Shown one piece after another: positions 34,506 through 39,011 of a stretch of DNA of 39,011 bases (position 1 is the first letter of the stretch; each line of letters opens with the position of its first letter). Position numbers and translations under genes: made by a program. Source of the stretch: Nocardioidaceae bacterium (lineage in GTDB: Bacteria; Actinomycetota; Actinomycetes; Propionibacteriales; Nocardioidaceae); NCBI GenBank assembly GCA_013361955.1, contig JABFXA010000001.1, positions 1 through 39,011 on the forward strand. Direction: 5' to 3'. A model generated the notes under the pieces. The model was given only the letters and a program-made list of their open reading frames with translations, was not told where the DNA came from and did no database searches.

Positions 34506-35047
34506 TCAGTAGCGGTGGTCCTCGATGTCCACGTAGGCACCGGCCTCCTCACGGCCGGGCCCGAGGTCGCCCGAGGTCGCCGGGTCGTACGGCGTCGCGT
34601 CGGTCGCTCGCGGCCGCGAGGGTGGCACACGGTTGCCGACCCGCTTGCGCAGGTCGCCGTCGACGGCGCCGCGGAAGCCCCGCACCACCAGCCAGTCGTG
34701 CACCAGCTCACGGCCCTCGTGCTCGCGGATCGTGTTGTAGACGTAGTTGATGCCGCGGCCCGCGGCCTCCTCCTCGAGCTGCTGGAGCACGAAGCTGCCG
34801 ACGCCCTGCTGCTGGCAGCCGGGGTCGACGGCGAGCAGGATCTCGGCGTCGCCGCCCCAGCCGATGTCGAGCCGGCCGTAGCCGACCACCCGGTCGCCGG
34901 CGTCGCGGTCCCGGACCACCCACCACTCGCCGGGCAGCGGGTCGCCGTCGGCGAACGGGATCACGAACGTGCCGGCAGGCGCGCCGCCGATCACCCGCTG
35001 CTTGTCGGCGTCCCAGGCCGGCGCCGCCTCGGGGACCCAGGCGAGGT

Positions 35048-35051
<4 letters not shown>
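34506..35051 (-). CDS. GNAT-family acetyltransferase coupled to boxB
   Basis: This 181-aa protein has the GNAT acetyl-CoA site (Q-x2-GVGS in CQQQGVGSFVLQQL) and GYGRLDIGW/AEILLAVDP strands before it, plus a variable C-terminal tail. Its GTG overlaps the boxB stop (GTGA), so it is co-translated with boxB and is likely to act in the same process, for example protecting an enzyme or acylating a by-product. No known box protein is a GNAT, so this role is inference. Nothing follows it on this strand except the 37-aa ORF on the opposite strand. Confidence 0.85.
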
Positions 35052-36529
<1,478 letters not shown>

Positions 36530-36537
36530 GACCCCAT

Positions 36538-36566
36538 CTTGCGACGTTTCTCTGCCGTTTCGCAAG
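36538..36566. promoter_or_regulatory. Inverted repeat in the boxB/thioesterase intergenic
   Basis: CTTGCGA (36538-36544) and TCGCAAG (36560-36566) are 7-bp arms separated by 15 bases, just upstream of the boxB ATG at 36529. TCG-CAAGAGT (36560-36569) resembles TCGACAAGAGT in the boxC promoter, differing by one base insertion, so both operons may share a regulator. Confidence 0.45.
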
Positions 36567-36629
36567 AGTGGTGTAGAACTTTGTGAGCCCGGTCGGCGGG
36601 CCGCCGTCGCGTGCCGGGAGAATGGCGGG

Positions 36630-37034
36630 GTGAGCCAGCTCCAGGACGACGACGACATCATCGGCCCGTTCGTGCGCCACCTCGGCGTGCAGTTCGACGA
36701 GGTCGGCCCCGACAAGGTGGTGGCCACCTGGACCGCCCGCCCCGAGCTGCACCAGCCCTACGGCATCGTGCACGGGGGCGTGCACTGCTCGGTCATCGAG
36801 ACGCTGGCCAGCGTGGGGGCGGCGTACTGGATGGCCGAGCAGAACCCCGAGGGCAAGGTCGTCGGCGTCAACAACAACACCGACTTCTACCGCGCGGTGC
36901 GCGAGGGCACGCTCACCTCGACGGCGACGCCGTTGCACCGCGGCCGGTCGCAGCAGGTCTGGCTGGTCGAGACCATGGACGCCGACGGCCGGCTCGCTGC
37001 CCGCGGCCAGGTGCGGCTGCAGAACCTGTCGTGA
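36630..37034 (+). CDS. PaaI-type hotdog thioesterase
   Basis: This 134-aa hotdog protein has the PaaI/4HBT motif HGGVHCSVIETLASVGA and the NNNTDFYRAV strand. Such enzymes hydrolyse aryl-CoA thioesters (PaaI acts on hydroxyphenylacetyl-CoA). Placed opposite boxB, it may release CoA from dead-end benzoyl-CoA or epoxide-derived thioesters. The GTG at 36630 is the only suitable start; the frame is open upstream, but the conserved sequence begins here. Confidence 0.88.
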   Translation: MSQLQDDDDIIGPFVRHLGVQFDEVGPDKVVATWTARPELHQPYGIVHGGVHCSVIETLASVGAAYWMAEQNPEGKVVGVNNNTDFYRAVREGTLTSTATPLHRGRSQQVWLVETMDADGRLAARGQVRLQNLS

Positions 37035-37043
37035 ACACCCCCT

Positions 37044-37086
37044 GGTGTCGAGGCTCGCGCTAGCGGGCTCGCACCTCAACCAGCGG
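37044..37086. repeat. Imperfect palindromic dispersed repeat at converging gene ends
   Basis: GGTGTCGAGG (37044-37053) and CCTCAACC (37074-37081) pair around a CGCTAGCG core (37058-37065). The right-hand part matches 92-110 at 18 of 19 bases. The stop codon of the minus-strand SIP gene (37076-37078) lies inside the right arm (GGTTGAGG). I recall similar GGTTGAGG-containing elements being common in Nocardioides-type genomes; this is not verified here. Confidence 0.6.
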
Positions 37087-37978
37087 TCTTGCCCAGCCGC
37101 CAGTAGCCCATGAACGCGACGCTGTCGCGGGGCAGGCCGACCTCGCCGACCAGGTGCCGTCGTACGTCGCGGACCACGCCGGCCTCCCCCGCCACCCACG
37201 CGTACGGCGACCCGCCGGCCGCGACCGCCGCCGGGACCTCCCAGAGCAGCTCGTCGGGGTCGACGTCGTCGACGTCGGCCGGGCCGCCGCCCCAGGCGGC
37301 GGTCACCTGGCGCACCGCGTCCAGCAGCGCCTCGCCGTGCGCCCGGTCGCCGCGGGCCAGCCAGGTCACCGACAGCTCGGCGTGCGTGAACAGGTCCTGG
37401 AAGTCCTCGGCGCCGGGCACCTCGAGCAGCACGTGCCCGACGTACCCGGCGGACAGCGTGGCCAGGATCGACCCGACCGCGGGCACGGCGGTCTCGTCCG
37501 CGGCGAGCAGGACCGGCACCGGCGCACGGTCGGGCTCCGGGGGCGCCCACTCGATGCCGCCGTACGCCGCGCCGTTGCGGCGGTTCGGACCGAGCAGGGT
37601 CAGCCGGTCACCGGGCCTCGCGGAGGTCGCCCACGCGGAGGCCGGACCGGACACCCCGTGCAGCACGAAGTCCACGTCGATCTCGCGGTGCCGTACGGCG
37701 CGGATCGTGTAGGTGCGCATCTCGCCCCGCTCGGCCGGGTCGCGGGCGAGCCAGCGCGGGTACCAGCCGGGCGAGAGGTCCGCGACCGGCGCGGTCGAGC
37801 CGCCGCCGGTGGGCACGATCAGCTTGATCCGCTGGTCGCGCGGGCCGCGCGCGCCGCCGTCGCACAGGTCGTCGAGGCAGTCGCCGCCGAGGGTGACCCG
37901 CACGAAGCTCGGCGAGACCCGGCGGACCCGCAGCACCTCGGTCTCGAAGCACAGCATCGGGCTGATCGAGCGGCTCAC
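37076..37978 (-). CDS. Siderophore-interacting protein (ferric-siderophore reductase)
   Basis: This 300-aa protein of the SIP family has the FAD-binding RTYTIR (88-93), the ferric-chelate-binding domain with [16 protein letters not shown] and the C-terminal [23 protein letters not shown] motif. It reduces iron in an imported ferric siderophore, using NAD(P)H. GTG at 37978 overlaps the stop of the ABC transporter ATPase. The end lies in a dispersed repeat. Confidence 0.92.
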   Translation of the reverse strand: MSRSISPMLCFETEVLRVRRVSPSFVRVTLGGDCLDDLCDGGARGPRDQRIKLIVPTGGGSTAPVADLSPGWYPRWLARDPAERGEMRTYTIRAVRHREIDVDFVLHGVSGPASAWATSARPGDRLTLLGPNRRNGAAYGGIEWAPPEPDRAPVPVLLAADETAVPAVGSILATLSAGYVGHVLLEVPGAEDFQDLFTHAELSVTWLARGDRAHGEALLDAVRQVTAAWGGGPADVDDVDPDELLWEVPAAVAAGGSPYAWVAGEAGVVRDVRRHLVGEVGLPRDSVAFMGYWRLGKTAG

Positions 37979-38787
37979 AGCGGCACCTCCTGCTGGGCGG
38001 GCACGTGCCGGCCGACCGGCACCACCAGGGGCGTGCCGGTGACCGGGTCGTCGACGACCAGCGACTCCATCGCGAACACCTCGCGGACCAGGTCCTCGGT
38101 GACCACCTCACCCGGGCGCCCGGCGGCGACCACCCGGCCTTCGCGGAGGGCGACGAGGTGGTCGGCGTAGCGGGCAGCGAGGTTCAGGTCGTGCAGCACG
38201 ATCACCACCGTGGTGCCGCGCGCGCGGTTCAGGTCGGTGACCAGGTCCAGCACCTCCACCTGGTGCGCGACGTCGAGGAACGTGGTCGGCTCGTCGAGCA
38301 GCAGCAGGTCGGTGCGCTGCGCGAGCGCCATCGCGATCCAGACCCGCTGCCGTTGCCCGCCCGACAGCTCGTCGACGGGGCGGTCGGCGAGGCCGAGCAC
38401 GTCGGTGGCCGTCATCGCCGAGGCGACCGCCTCCTCGTCGTCGCCGGTCCAGCGGCGGAACCAGCCCTGGTGCGGGTAGCGCCCGCGGCCGACGAGGTCG
38501 GTGACCGTGATGCCCTCCGGGGCGACCGGGGTCTGCGGCAGCAGCCCGAGCAGGGTGGCCACCTCGCGGGTGGACCGCTCGTGGATCGCCCGGCCGTCGA
38601 TGAGCACCGCACCGTGCGCCGGCTTCAACAGCCGGGCCAGGCCGCGCAGCAGCTTGGACTTCCCGCACGCGTTCGCGCCGACCACGATCGTCACGCAGCC
38701 GGGTGGTACGTCGAGGGTCAGCCGGTGCACGACGGTGCGGTCGTCGTACGCGAGCGAGAGGTCCTCGGCGCGCAGGGTGTGGTTCAT
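37975..38787 (-). CDS. Fe-siderophore ABC transporter ATP-binding protein (FecE/FepC type)
   Basis: This 270-aa ATPase has Walker A GANACGKS (37-44), Q-loop, signature [10 protein letters not shown] (141-150), Walker [10 protein letters not shown] (161-169) and H-loop His199. Its FecE/FepC-like [11 protein letters not shown] segment and [12 protein letters not shown] place it with siderophore and haem importers. The Walker A glycine-rich loop reads ANAC in place of the common PNGC. It overlaps the permease gene by ATGA. Confidence 0.93.
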   Translation of the reverse strand: MNHTLRAEDLSLAYDDRTVVHRLTLDVPPGCVTIVVGANACGKSKLLRGLARLLKPAHGAVLIDGRAIHERSTREVATLLGLLPQTPVAPEGITVTDLVGRGRYPHQGWFRRWTGDDEEAVASAMTATDVLGLADRPVDELSGGQRQRVWIAMALAQRTDLLLLDEPTTFLDVAHQVEVLDLVTDLNRARGTTVVIVLHDLNLAARYADHLVALREGRVVAAGRPGEVVTEDLVREVFAMESLVVDDPVTGTPLVVPVGRHVPAQQEVPL

Positions 38788-39011
38788 GTGGTTCTCCGGT
38801 TGCCGGCCACCAGCAGGTAGACGAGGAACGGCGCGCCGATCGCGCCGGTGACGACGCCGACGGGCAGGGAGACGTCGGGGACCAGGTTGTGCGCGACGAC
38901 GTCGGCGGTGAGCACGAGCAGCGCCCCGACCAGGGCCGCCGCGGCGACCGAGGGCCGGCCGCCGAGCAGCCGCCGGGCGATGGGCCCGGACAGCAGCGCC
39001 ACGAACGCCAC
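38784..39011 (-). CDS. Fe-siderophore ABC permease (FecCD family), 3' part
   Basis: The window contains only the last 75 residues of the permease, and the 5' end is beyond 39011. The visible part shows [20 protein letters not shown], hydrophobic helices ([18 protein letters not shown]) and the conserved [17 protein letters not shown] motif of FecCD-type permeases. ATGA overlap with the ATPase gene confirms a transport operon. Confidence 0.9.
   Translation of the reverse strand: MAFVALLSGPIARRLLGGRPSVAAAALVGALLVLTADVVAHNLVPDVSLPVGVVTGAIGAPFLVYLLVAGNRRTT

Overview
This window is very GC-rich, uses many GTG starts, and packs its genes into operons with 4-base ATGA/GTGA overlaps. Together with a DinB-fold protein, mycothiol-type thiol enzymes, a high density of aromatic-acid catabolism and GGTTGAGG-type dispersed repeats, it looks like the chromosome of a soil actinobacterium, most likely Nocardioides or a close relative. 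The genus is an inference. No rRNA, tRNA, CRISPR array, phage or intact transposase was seen.

Layout. (1) 1-3400: housekeeping and stress genes: an ACT-domain protein, a 58-aa small protein, a glutathionyl-hydroquinone-reductase-like GST, a DedA membrane protein and a dienelactone hydrolase. (2) 3402-10148: protocatechuate branch. An IclR regulator and pobA (4-hydroxybenzoate to protocatechuate) diverge from a tight pcaF-H-G-B-D-C operon across a control region with three TGTTCG half-sites. (3) 10148-11388: a putative AbiEi/DUF559-type nuclease gene bracketed by two inverted arrays of a 32-bp tandem repeat that begin on or beside the stop codons of the neighbouring genes. (4) 11388-20041: an AAA+/VWA pair, an SDR, glgX, an aldehyde dehydrogenase, a DinB-fold protein and a 44-aa zinc-ribbon protein. 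(5) 20169-29204: an eight-gene minus-strand operon, boxC - benzoate-CoA ligase - ferredoxin reductase - ferredoxin - amidohydrolase - DUF6158-like - MaoC/feruloyl-CoA-synthetase fusion - SDR, ending in a 65-bp hairpin. (6) 29263-34486: PaaX-like regulator, MarR plus DHA2 exporter with a 56-bp nested palindrome between them, an alpha/beta hydrolase, a small membrane protein, SixA and a 37-aa Cys-containing peptide. (7) 34506-37034: boxB with a GNAT gene, and a divergent PaaI-type thioesterase. (8) 37076-39011: siderophore-interacting reductase and Fe-siderophore ABC importer, cut by the window end.

How it fits together. BclA makes benzoyl-CoA, BoxB (fed by the stand-alone ferredoxin and reductase instead of a fused BoxA) epoxidises it, and BoxC opens the ring. 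The lower box route and the Pca route both end at beta-ketoadipyl-CoA, which PcaF thiolyses. The most interesting inference is that the MaoC-CoA-ligase fusion, SDR and amidohydrolase form a CouLMNO-like side-chain-shortening module that turns cinnamate-type acids into benzoate-type acids directly inside the box operon. pcaIJ, boxD and a fused boxA are not in this window.
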